Source: Flavobacteriaceae bacterium UBA3440 | GTDB taxonomy: Bacteria > Bacteroidota > Bacteroidia > Flavobacteriales > Flavobacteriaceae | Assembly: GCA_002378585.1 (NCBI GenBank) | Contig: DFSJ01000061.1 | Span: forward strand, 1 to 22,692 | Direction: 5' to 3' | DNA: 22,692 bases | Shown here: positions 15,892-22,340 of the stretch, in pieces | Numbering within the stretch: the first letter of the stretch is position 1 | Layout of the letters: the number at the start of each line of letters is the position of its first letter | Notes under the pieces: generated by a model | The model's input: only the letters and a program-made list of their open reading frames with translations | What the model was told of the DNA's origin: nothing | Databases searched by the model: none | Program-made: the position numbers and the translations under genes

Positions 15892-17030
15892 TGATCAACA
15901 AACGCTTACTTGTCAAAAACCTGCTAGCCCACCACGGGGAAAACAGTTTTTACGACAAGAAGCGACGCATTGATATTTCCACCAAAGAGGGGAAAGCTAA
16001 ATTTTTAAAGCACGTTTGTGCCCTCGCCAATAGCAATCCCAACAACAACGCCTATATTCTAATCGGAGTTGAAGACCAGAACAATGAAGTCGTTGGGGTA
16101 GATTTTTTTGACGATAGCCGCATACAAAATCTGGTCAACGCTTACCTCAATCATCCACCCCAGATCATTTATGAAAACATTTTATTTCCAGCCCTCCCTC
16201 CCGGTAAGGTAGTTGGGTTGGTGACCATCCGTTCTCTGGGAGCAGTTTGCTCGTTGCGCAAAAACATATGGAAATACTGGGGAGGTACGGTGTTCATACG
16301 CGAGGGCAGCATCAGCTTGCCCAAAGACACCGGTGTCGTATTGCCGGATATCAATACCCCCGTGGTTAGCTCAATTGAGCTACAAGCGCAAAACAGTATT
16401 GGGCTCACACTTGATGGTGTTATGGACTTTATGGTGTACCGACATAAAGACCTCGAATGCCACTACAAGGTGTTTGTCGAGCAGTTTGTGGTCTGTTGGG
16501 CAGGAATCCCGAAGACCGTCAAAGGAATCACCTATTACTCCAGGGTTGATATCGAGATGATTACCGAACAAGTCAAGTTGTTTTATTCGGCTCTGGACGA
16601 GGTGGAGATTGCTGCTGAAGAAAATTCCTTGACTATTACGGAGTACGTGCGCTTGGGATTAGGGCCTCAGAAAAAATATTTTCCTTTTGAGATTACCCGA
16701 TTGCAATTTTCAAATAATGGACGCTACACCCTGTTGTCTGATTTGATTTTTCAGCCACCTAAATACAATAAAAAGACGCTGTTACACCTGCAAAATACCT
16801 CACTTCAGTTGGTGCGCAAGGTAGAAAAGGGAGTAAATTTTTCTCCTTTGGAATTGGAAGAGTTATCGGCTGTTCCAGAAATACTGTTGCTGTGCTATCT
16901 CAATGAGCTCCCTGGAGTATTGGAGTTGATGGAGCAGGCCAAAGATTTGCTGCGCCCAGATCACCCTAAAGTTTACGCCGCTATGAAAGAGGCATTGAGG
17001 ATTTTGCGCAAAGTCAAGTACAATCAATAA
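15891..17030 (+). CDS. AlbA_2/Schlafen-like domain protein
   Basis: 379 residues from the ATG at 15891 (a GTG three bases earlier is open but the TGATG overlap favours ATG). The N-terminal about 130 residues resemble the AlbA_2 (Schlafen-like, once called divergent AAA-4) fold: a lysine-rich opening, KFLKHVCALANSNP at about 38-50, the hallmark AYILIGVEDQ at 54-63, then VVGV and a DSRIQNLVNAYLNPP-like block. This domain occurs in proteins thought to bind nucleic acid or nucleotides. The C-terminal two-thirds is alpha/beta with a helical end, unlike the winged-helix ending of many AlbA_2 regulators; I do not recognise it. There is no membrane segment. It converges on the PfkB kinase gene, with which it overlaps by seven bases. 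Confidence 0.8.
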   Translation: MINKRLLVKNLLAHHGENSFYDKKRRIDISTKEGKAKFLKHVCALANSNPNNNAYILIGVEDQNNEVVGVDFFDDSRIQNLVNAYLNHPPQIIYENILFPALPPGKVVGLVTIRSLGAVCSLRKNIWKYWGGTVFIREGSISLPKDTGVVLPDINTPVVSSIELQAQNSIGLTLDGVMDFMVYRHKDLECHYKVFVEQFVVCWAGIPKTVKGITYYSRVDIEMITEQVKLFYSALDEVEIAAEENSLTITEYVRLGLGPQKKYFPFEITRLQFSNNGRYTLLSDLIFQPPKYNKKTLLHLQNTSLQLVRKVEKGVNFSPLELEELSAVPEILLLCYLNELPGVLELMEQAKDLLRPDHPKVYAAMKEALRILRKVKYNQ

Positions 17031-17971
17031 TTGCTCAAGTCAGCTTGAGTAGGTAGCGCAGCAATCGCCCCAAATTTTTGGGTGGTAAACGCACCCGCCT
17101 GATTGGCTTTAGCTACCATTTTGAGCAGCTGTTCCTCTTGGTGCAATGTTTCTTTTGGCGCGGTAGTTTCTGCCAATTGTTGAAGCAAACAACCGATAAA
17201 GGCATCTCCCGCACCAGTGGTGTCCACTGCTTGAGCGGGGACAGAAGCCACTAAAACAGCACGGGTTGGGGTACTTACCCAGGTGCCTTCAGCTCCCAGG
17301 GTGACACAAATAACCGGGCATCCTAGTTGATGCAGGTAGGCACATGCTTCTGGCAAATCATTTTTACCGGACAAAAGCAAGGCTTCCTCGTGGCTGAATT
17401 TACACAAGTCAGCCACGGCGATATACGGATGACATTTTGTTACAAACGTTTCTTCGTTGTTCTTCCACAAGTCTGTGCGAAAATTTGGGTCAAAACATAT
17501 AGTAGATCCTCCTTGTTTTGCATCGCTCAGGTAACGCCCATAAGCCTCTTCGAGGGAGCCCCCTAAAAAAGAGGTCGCCGCACCGAAGTGAACAATTACT
17601 TGGTTTAATTGTTTACCCAGACTTGATTGATAAGTCAGTGTTTTGTCTGCACCTCGGGAAAATACAAAATCGCGTTCTCCATCAGCAGCAATGGACACAA
17701 AGGCTAGGGTAGTAAAGTTCTGATTTCTTTGGGCCTCTGATGTATCCACCCCGTGAAGATGGAGCGTGTCTACTAAAAACTGGCCAAATGCATCCTGTCC
17801 TACAGCGCCAACAAAAACAGCAGAGCCTCCAAGCTTGCTGATGGCACAGGCCACATTGGCTGGGGCACCACCCGCTTTTTTGGTGAATTGTACGGCTTGG
17901 GTGAGGTCTTTTCCTTGGTTTTCGGCAACAAAATCAATCAGGAGCTCCCCGATGCAATAAACCTTTTTCAT
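17024..17971 (-). CDS. PfkB-family carbohydrate kinase (fructokinase-like)
   Basis: 315 residues from the ATG at 17971. An in-frame TTG at 17992 is rejected because it falls in the predicted promoter. The protein is a ribokinase-fold sugar kinase, transferring phosphate from ATP to a sugar in the cytoplasm. Visible are the opening CIGELLIDFV, the PfkB signature AGGAPANVACAISKLG at about 33-48, FDPNFRTDLW at about 160-169 and the active-site block DTTGAGDAF with Asp256 the catalytic base. The GGAPANVA and DPNxR forms are usual for bacterial fructokinases, but ribokinase-like or other hexose kinase activity cannot be excluded. No sugar transporter or glycosidase gene lies beside it, so context does not help. 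Confidence 0.92.
   Translation of the reverse strand: MKKVYCIGELLIDFVAENQGKDLTQAVQFTKKAGGAPANVACAISKLGGSAVFVGAVGQDAFGQFLVDTLHLHGVDTSEAQRNQNFTTLAFVSIAADGERDFVFSRGADKTLTYQSSLGKQLNQVIVHFGAATSFLGGSLEEAYGRYLSDAKQGGSTICFDPNFRTDLWKNNEETFVTKCHPYIAVADLCKFSHEEALLLSGKNDLPEACAYLHQLGCPVICVTLGAEGTWVSTPTRAVLVASVPAQAVDTTGAGDAFIGCLLQQLAETTAPKETLHQEEQLLKMVAKANQAGAFTTQKFGAIAALPTQADLSNY
17034..17049. other. Hairpin after the AlbA stop, inside pfkB
   Basis: CTCAAG at 17034-17039 and CTTGAG at 17044-17049 form a perfect 6-bp inverted repeat with a four-base loop, three bases after the stop of the plus-strand gene. In the plus-strand RNA three more outer pairs are possible (including G-U). No T-run follows. It could define the 3' end of the AKR-SDR-AlbA transcript. 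Confidence 0.35.
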
Positions 17972-17989
17972 CTGTTTTGCTTTGAGGTC

Positions 17990-18020
17990 CAAAGAAAAAC
18001 AAACCCGATGGCTTTACCAA
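17990..18020 (-). promoter_or_regulatory. Predicted promoter for the PfkB kinase
   Basis: On the minus strand a TTG (18020-18018) is followed after 20 bases by TTTCTTTG (17997-17990), one mismatch from TAnnTTTG. Transcription would start near 17983, giving a leader of about 12 bases to the ATG at 17971. This spacing supports the ATG over the upstream TTG start. Confidence 0.4.
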
Positions 18021-18070
18021 TAGTGGGTTTGTGATATTTCTCTGTTAATTCGCATCGCTTTACAGTCGTC

Positions 18071-18078
18071 TAATTTTG
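18071..18078 (+). promoter_or_regulatory. Bacteroidota -7 element for the phosphoesterase gene
   Basis: TAATTTTG matches TAnnTTTG exactly. No TTG lies at the expected distance upstream, so the -33 half is missing or degenerate. Transcription would begin near 18085, about 24 bases before the ATG at 18109. The start TTG proposed by the longest open frame lies inside this element, which argues for the ATG. Confidence 0.4.
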
Positions 18079-18108
18079 AAAATTCCGATTTTTGCACAAA
18101 GTTGGACT

Positions 18109-18837
18109 ATGAATACTTGGGTTGTTGGGGATATTCACGGGGGTTTACGCGCCTTGACGCAGTTGCTAGCTCGACCAGAGATCGGACCAGATGATCGGCT
18201 CGTTTTTTTAGGGGATTATGTCGATGGCTGGTCTCAAAACAGCGATACAATCGACTATTTAATCGAATTACAGGCGAAAAGAACCATAATCACCCTCAAG
18301 GGCAACCACGATGATTTATGCCGCAAGTGGTTGGAAACCAAAAAGACTAATCCGCTTTGGTTGGGTCATGGAGGGGCGGCCACAGTAAAAGACTACACGG
18401 AAAAAGCAGACAACGCACTGGAGCAAAAACACTTAGCGTTTTTTAACAACCTACCCACTCATTGGATAGATGATCAAAACCGATTATTTGTCCATGCTGG
18501 TTTTACTCATGTAAAAGGCGTGGAGCAAGAATACTTTAGCGATTTGTTGTTTTGGGATCGAAGCCTATGGGAACTGGCTCTGGCCGTCAAATTTCGTTTG
18601 ACACCTGAGGATGCAGACTACCCCCAAAGACTCTTACAATATCGAGAGATCTACATCGGTCATACACCGGTTACGCGTATTGGATATACGGAGCCTGTGC
18701 GTGCCGCCAATGTGTGGAACGTCGATACCGGGGCCGCTTTTCGCGGCCCCCTCACTGCCTTTTGCGTGGAAACACAAAGCTGGATACAATCCGATCCGGT
18801 TTACCAGTTTTACCCAGGAGAAATAGGTCGAAATTAA
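18109..18837 (+). CDS. Metallophosphoesterase, PPP Ser/Thr-phosphatase-like
   Basis: 242 residues from the ATG at 18109, preferred because it places the first metal motif six residues in; the frame is open from a TTG at 18076. The di-metal motifs of the PPP family are in order: GDIHG (7-11), GDYVDG (35-40), GNHDD (65-69), then HGG (87-89), LFVHAGF and IGHTPV further on, and a DTGAAF block near the end. Length and motifs resemble small bacterial PPP phosphatases, including the bis-nucleosyl-tetraphosphatase and lambda-phosphatase types; protein phosphatase or diadenosine-polyphosphatase activity both remain possible. No signal peptide is seen. Its TAA overlaps the TAA of the ALDH gene on the opposite strand, and a strong GC hairpin lies inside the gene about 87 bases before its end. 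Confidence 0.92.
   Translation: MNTWVVGDIHGGLRALTQLLARPEIGPDDRLVFLGDYVDGWSQNSDTIDYLIELQAKRTIITLKGNHDDLCRKWLETKKTNPLWLGHGGAATVKDYTEKADNALEQKHLAFFNNLPTHWIDDQNRLFVHAGFTHVKGVEQEYFSDLLFWDRSLWELALAVKFRLTPEDADYPQRLLQYREIYIGHTPVTRIGYTEPVRAANVWNVDTGAAFRGPLTAFCVETQSWIQSDPVYQFYPGEIGRN
18730..18750. other. GC-rich hairpin within the phosphoesterase gene
   Basis: GGGGCCGC at 18730-18737 and GCGGCCCC at 18743-18750 form a perfect 8-bp all-G/C inverted repeat with a five-base loop. It is the most stable short hairpin I saw. It encodes the conserved GAAF region of the phosphatase and lies 84-104 bases downstream of the ALDH stop on the other strand. Neither strand has a following T-run. Confidence 0.5.
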
Positions 18838-20384
18838 GCGTCTAAATCAAAGTGTATTCCTTGAGCGAGCGGAAGTTCTGTGCTGTAGTTGATGGTGTTG
18901 GTCTGTCGACGCATATACACTTTCCAAGCGTCAGATCCTGATTCTCGTCCCCCTCCGGTTTCTTTTTCTCCACCAAATGCTCCCCCGATCTCCGCTCCAG
19001 AGGTGCCGATATTCACATTGGCAATACCGCAATCAGAGCCGGCCGCACTCAGGAAAAGTTCCGCCTCACGCATATTTAATGTCATTACTGCAGAGGAAAG
19101 TCCCTGAGGCACCGCGTTTTGTATTGCTATGGCTTGATCTATGCTGCCTGTATAGCTCATCAGGTATAAAATGGGGGCAAATGTTTCTTGTTGTACCATC
19201 TCATAATGAGGCTCTGCCTCCACAATAGCTGGCGCCACATAGCACCCACTCTCGTATCCTTCCCCGCTGAGCACTCCACCGGGCACCAACAAAGATCCTC
19301 CCTCAGCGACTACATAGGCGAGTGTTTTTTCATAAGCAGCCACTGCTTGTTTGTCGATCAGCGGCCCCATGTGGTTGCGCGCATCGAGTGGATTGCCAAT
19401 GCGTATTTGCCCATAGGCTTTAACCAAGGCTTCCTTTACTTGGTCATATATATCTTGGTGAATAATCAGTCTTCTGGTCGAAGTACATCGCTGACCTGCA
19501 GTGCCTACGGCCCCAAATACAGCTCCGATAACCGTCATTTTTAGATCAGCGCTCGGCGTGACAATAATCGCATTGTTTCCCCCTAATTCTAGTAAGGAGC
19601 GCCCGAGTCTTTGCGCTACAGCGGCACCTACTATTTTTCCCATGCGCACAGAGCCCGTAGCAGATATGAGCGGTATTTGGTGGTTTTCAGTCATCCAAGC
19701 ACCTACCCGCGCATCGCCATTAATCAAACAAGAAATGCCCTCAGGCAAACCTTCTTTTTTCAGCACTTCTGCGATGATATTTTGACAAGCAATACCACAC
19801 AGCGGAGCCTTTTCAGAGGGCTTCCAAATGCATACATCTCCACAAACCCAAGCTAGGGCCGTGTTCCAGGCCCATACGGCCACGGGAAAATTAAAGGCCG
19901 AGATGATCCCCACAATACCTAACGGATGGTATTGTTCATACATGCGGTGTTTGGGCCTCTCAGAGTGCATGGTCAATCCGTGGAGTTGACGCGACAAGCC
20001 CACGGCAAAATCACAGATATCGATCATTTCTTGTACTTCCCCTAACCCTTCTTGGTAGGACTTGCCCATCTCATAGGAGACTAAAGCACCGAGTACTTCT
20101 TTTTTTTCGCGCAGCGCCATGCCGAATTGACGCACAACCTCACCTCTTTTTGGGGCAGGTATTTGTCTCCATGCCACAAATGCGCGCTGGGCAGTTTCCA
20201 CTACGTGGTTCATTTGCCCCTGGGTGGTCACACTCACTTGAGCGATCGGAGCCCCGTTTACGGGAGAATAGCTAGTAAGCACTTCGTTACTGGTGTGTTG
20301 GTCACTGCCCGTCGAAGTACCAGGGTTTACTGAGGCTATGCCCAACTGGGATAACATATCGGAAACAGAAGGGATATTTTGCAT
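18834..20384 (-). CDS. ALDH7-type aldehyde dehydrogenase (piperideine-6-carboxylate type)
   Basis: 516 residues, an NAD(P)-dependent aldehyde dehydrogenase of the ALDH7 (antiquitin) group, which oxidises alpha-aminoadipic semialdehyde, in equilibrium with piperideine-6-carboxylate, in lysine breakdown. Catalytic residues are the nucleophile Cys300 (GTAGQRCTSTR), Glu266 (LLELGGNNA) and Asn165 (SAFNFPVAVWAWN); Lys188 (WKPSE) fits cofactor binding. The ALDH7-specific C-terminal stretch NTINYSTELPLAQGIHFD closely resembles the antiquitin ending, the main reason for this subfamily call. Names used elsewhere are amaB and pcd. A matching lysine 6-aminotransferase gene is not in the window, so the pathway is inferred. 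It lies 35 bases after the CvpA gene, and its own -7 element overlaps that gene's stop. Confidence 0.93.
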   Translation of the reverse strand: MQNIPSVSDMLSQLGIASVNPGTSTGSDQHTSNEVLTSYSPVNGAPIAQVSVTTQGQMNHVVETAQRAFVAWRQIPAPKRGEVVRQFGMALREKKEVLGALVSYEMGKSYQEGLGEVQEMIDICDFAVGLSRQLHGLTMHSERPKHRMYEQYHPLGIVGIISAFNFPVAVWAWNTALAWVCGDVCIWKPSEKAPLCGIACQNIIAEVLKKEGLPEGISCLINGDARVGAWMTENHQIPLISATGSVRMGKIVGAAVAQRLGRSLLELGGNNAIIVTPSADLKMTVIGAVFGAVGTAGQRCTSTRRLIIHQDIYDQVKEALVKAYGQIRIGNPLDARNHMGPLIDKQAVAAYEKTLAYVVAEGGSLLVPGGVLSGEGYESGCYVAPAIVEAEPHYEMVQQETFAPILYLMSYTGSIDQAIAIQNAVPQGLSSAVMTLNMREAELFLSAAGSDCGIANVNIGTSGAEIGGAFGGEKETGGGRESGSDAWKVYMRRQTNTINYSTELPLAQGIHFDLDA

Positions 20385-20419
20385 TTTTATAACTTATTAG
20401 GGTGTAAATGTTGTATTTA

Positions 20420-20932
20420 TCAAATATAATCGATTTCATCCACTTTTTCAGCGATAAAGTCCCAAGCCTCCAAAAGGGATTGGCCTGCTGATTTGATCGG
20501 TTCATATAGTTTTGAAGGGCCTTCTTGTTCTTGGCTGACCCATTGATCTAGGGGGCTGTGCTCTGCGAGGTAGGCCAGCAATAAAGCGAGTAACCCCACC
20601 GTTTTTAACCCTCCGAAAAGCACCCCAAAGATCTTGTTGATACCGCCCAAAAGCATCAGAGAAGCTATTTTAGTCAATGCTTTTGCCAGCAAATGAGTGA
20701 TCAATAATAGCGCCAAAAAGGTGAGCACAAACGAGGCGGTTTTGGTGGCATTTTCCGACCAAGACACATAAGGCTTTAGTTGATCAGCTGTCCAGTCAGA
20801 GAAGTGTAAAGCGCCGTATATCCCTATGGCCCAGGCCAATATCCCAAACAATTCGACAATCAGGCCGTTTTTAAATCCTCGATAGGCTCCGTATAGCACG
20901 ATAAGTCCCAGTACAATGTCTAAGATTAACAT
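20420..20932 (-). CDS. CvpA family inner-membrane protein
   Basis: 170 residues from the ATG at 20932; an upstream TTG at 20950 is rejected because it lies inside the predicted promoter. Four hydrophobic segments are spaced along the first about 125 residues, beginning LDIVLGLIVLYGAYRGFKNG, a typical CvpA opening with its conserved G-x-x-G-F-x-x-G pattern. The GGINKIFGVLFGGLKTVGLL segment is another family hallmark. The remaining about 45 residues are soluble and acidic. CvpA proteins are linked to colicin V production in E. coli and to envelope stress and bile tolerance, but the molecular role is not settled. The gene is divergent from the 119-residue gene across 47 bases with paired promoters. 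Confidence 0.9.
   Translation of the reverse strand: MLILDIVLGLIVLYGAYRGFKNGLIVELFGILAWAIGIYGALHFSDWTADQLKPYVSWSENATKTASFVLTFLALLLITHLLAKALTKIASLMLLGGINKIFGVLFGGLKTVGLLALLLAYLAEHSPLDQWVSQEQEGPSKLYEPIKSAGQSLLEAWDFIAEKVDEIDYI
20421..20428 (-). promoter_or_regulatory. Bacteroidota -7 element for the ALDH gene
   Basis: On the minus strand this reads TATATTTG, an exact TAnnTTTG match. It overlaps the last codons and stop codon of the upstream CvpA gene. No TTG stands at the expected -33 distance. Transcription would begin near 20414 with a leader of about 30 bases. Confidence 0.45.
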
Positions 20933-20941
20933 AGTGGTCGT

Positions 20942-20974
20942 TTTGACCAAAGATACATTTTTGGGCTATCTTTG
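20942..20974 (+). promoter_or_regulatory. Promoter of the 119-residue gene, near-leaderless
   Basis: TTTG at 20942-20945, then 21 bases, then TATCTTTG at 20967-20974: the best full match to the Bacteroidota -33/-7 consensus in the window. The ATG at 20980 lies only five bases after the -7 element, so transcription should begin at or very near the start codon, giving a leaderless or almost leaderless mRNA. Confidence 0.65.
20948..20955 (-). promoter_or_regulatory. Bacteroidota -7 element for the CvpA gene
   Basis: On the minus strand this reads TATCTTTG, identical to the -7 octamer of the divergent promoter at 20967-20974; together they form a perfect 8-bp inverted repeat with an 11-base spacer. 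No well-spaced -33 TTG is present (nearest gap 28). Transcription would start near 20941, about nine bases before the CvpA ATG. Confidence 0.5.
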
Positions 20975-20979
20975 CGCCC

Positions 20980-21339
20980 ATGTCAAGAGACCCTGAATTA
21001 AAAGCAAAATGGGAGTTGCTGGTCAGCTCATTATCCGATCGATTTTCGGACGGAGACCCGTTGGACCTGGATGCAATTATCTATTTGGTCGGTCTACAAG
21101 AACTGGGTAAATACCACCAAAAATTTCAAAAAGACGAAAAGGTAAATCTGATGCATGTCGGGATCTGTCGGGTGTTGGAGCCCTATGGATTTTACGCCTT
21201 TGATTTTGTAGACGACCAAGGGTGGCCCCACTACCAGGTTGTTAAGCCCTTGCCTCCACTGAAGGCTGGGGAACAAACCTTACTCATGAAAGAAGCCCTG
21301 GTGCAGTATTTTCAAGAAAGAGATTTTTTTGAGGATTAG
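20980..21339 (+). CDS. Conserved hypothetical protein
   Basis: 119 residues, no signal peptide or membrane segment, acidic, probably mostly helical. Motif-like stretches are DPLDLDAIIYLVGLQELGK at about 25-43, KVNLMHVGICRVLEPYGFY at about 54-72, and DDQGWPHYQV at about 78-87. I believe similar short proteins are widespread in Bacteroidota, but know no function. It has the best promoter match in the window, with its start codon at the predicted transcription start. It is transcribed alone, away from the CvpA gene and towards gpsA, and its TAG overlaps the gpsA TAA. Coding potential is well supported by the promoter, the ordered overlap and lack of any better frame. Confidence 0.85.
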   Translation: MSRDPELKAKWELLVSSLSDRFSDGDPLDLDAIIYLVGLQELGKYHQKFQKDEKVNLMHVGICRVLEPYGFYAFDFVDDQGWPHYQVVKPLPPLKAGEQTLLMKEALVQYFQERDFFED

Positions 21340-22340
21340 TCCAGCTTGTCCGTGAGTGCTTTAAATACTTTTTTAGGGGATTCGCCTCCGTAAAGAATGC
21401 GGTATACAGCGCAGGCTATAGGAGCTTTTTCATGCGCCCCTTTGCACTCGATCAATTTATAAGCGCTTTTTGATGCGTAATACCCCTCAGCGACCATACT
21501 CATCTCAGCCATAGCGCTTTTTACCGTATACCCTTTACCGATCATATTGCCAAACATACGGTTGCGGCTAAACACGGAGTAACCGGTGACCAATAGGTCT
21601 CCTAAATAGGCGGATTGATTGATATTTCGCTTGAGTTTGTGTACGGATTTGATGATTTTTTTCATCTCGCGGATGGCATTGCTCATCAGAACAGCCTGGA
21701 AATTATCTCCGTATCCCAAACCGTGGGCAATCCCCGCGGCCAAGGCATAAATATTTTTAAATACGGCGGCGTACTCTGTGCCGATGACATCTCTAGACAC
21801 TTGAGTTTTGATGTAATTATTGGCCAGAAGCCCGGCCATGGCTCGGCCATTTTTTAGATCTAAACACGCAATGGTCAAATAGGACAGCCGCTCAAGAGCG
21901 ACTTCCTCTGCGTGGCAAGGACCCGTGATCACCCCGATATTTTTCATCGGCACGCCCATCACCTGGTTGAGGTGCTCACCGACAATCAATTCAGTTTCTG
22001 GAATAATTCCTTTAACGGCGGAGAAAAAGACCTTGTCTTGATAAGGGACCGTCAATGCGCCAAACGCTTGGTTTAAGAACGCGGAAGGAATGGCAATCAC
22101 CAATAAGTTACACGCGCCAACCACTTCGTTGATGTCGCTGCTCATGCGAAGCAGGTTTAAAGGCAGGTCTATGGAGCTCACATAACGCGGGTTGTTGCCG
22201 AAGCGCTCAATAGATTCGATGTGGTCAGGATTGCGCACGTACCAATGGACTGTATGCCCATTGTCGGTTAATATTTTGACCAGAGCAGTGGCCCAACTTC
22301 CAGCGCCTAAAACGCCGATTATTTTTTTAGGGGCTGCCAT
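21336..22340 (-). CDS. gpsA: Glycerol-3-phosphate dehydrogenase [NAD(P)+]
   Basis: 334 residues, the cytoplasmic enzyme that reduces dihydroxyacetone phosphate to sn-glycerol 3-phosphate, the backbone of phospholipids. The Rossmann motif GVLGAGSWATAL lies at 9-20, followed by HWYVRN (cofactor loop). The conserved Lys110 (SAVKG), GPCHAEEV at 140-147 and the catalytic Lys195 in EYAAVFKNIYALAAGIAHGLGYGDN are in place. In the third block GPCHAEEV, Cys stands where many homologues have Ser. The C-terminal helical domain (MVAEGYYASKSAYKL) is complete. The start overlaps the cytochrome c stop by one base (TAATG), so the two are likely co-translated although unrelated in function. Confidence 0.97.
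   Translation of the reverse strand: MAAPKKIIGVLGAGSWATALVKILTDNGHTVHWYVRNPDHIESIERFGNNPRYVSSIDLPLNLLRMSSDINEVVGACNLLVIAIPSAFLNQAFGALTVPYQDKVFFSAVKGIIPETELIVGEHLNQVMGVPMKNIGVITGPCHAEEVALERLSYLTIACLDLKNGRAMAGLLANNYIKTQVSRDVIGTEYAAVFKNIYALAAGIAHGLGYGDNFQAVLMSNAIREMKKIIKSVHKLKRNINQSAYLGDLLVTGYSVFSRNRMFGNMIGKGYTVKSAMAEMSMVAEGYYASKSAYKLIECKGAHEKAPIACAVYRILYGGESPKKVFKALTDKLD

Noticed and set aside
15891..17030. The Schlafen/AlbA_2-like protein as part of an anti-phage or mobile-element system.
   Set aside because: No nuclease, toxin, integrase or composition shift is nearby, and the gene is coupled to metabolic reductases. Schlafen-like domains alone do not show a defence role.
21834..21855. GGCC-loop-GGCC followed by six T on the plus strand, resembling an intrinsic terminator opposite gpsA.
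   Set aside because: The stem is only four base pairs, lies about 500 bases past the nearest plus-strand stop, and falls inside conserved gpsA coding sequence.
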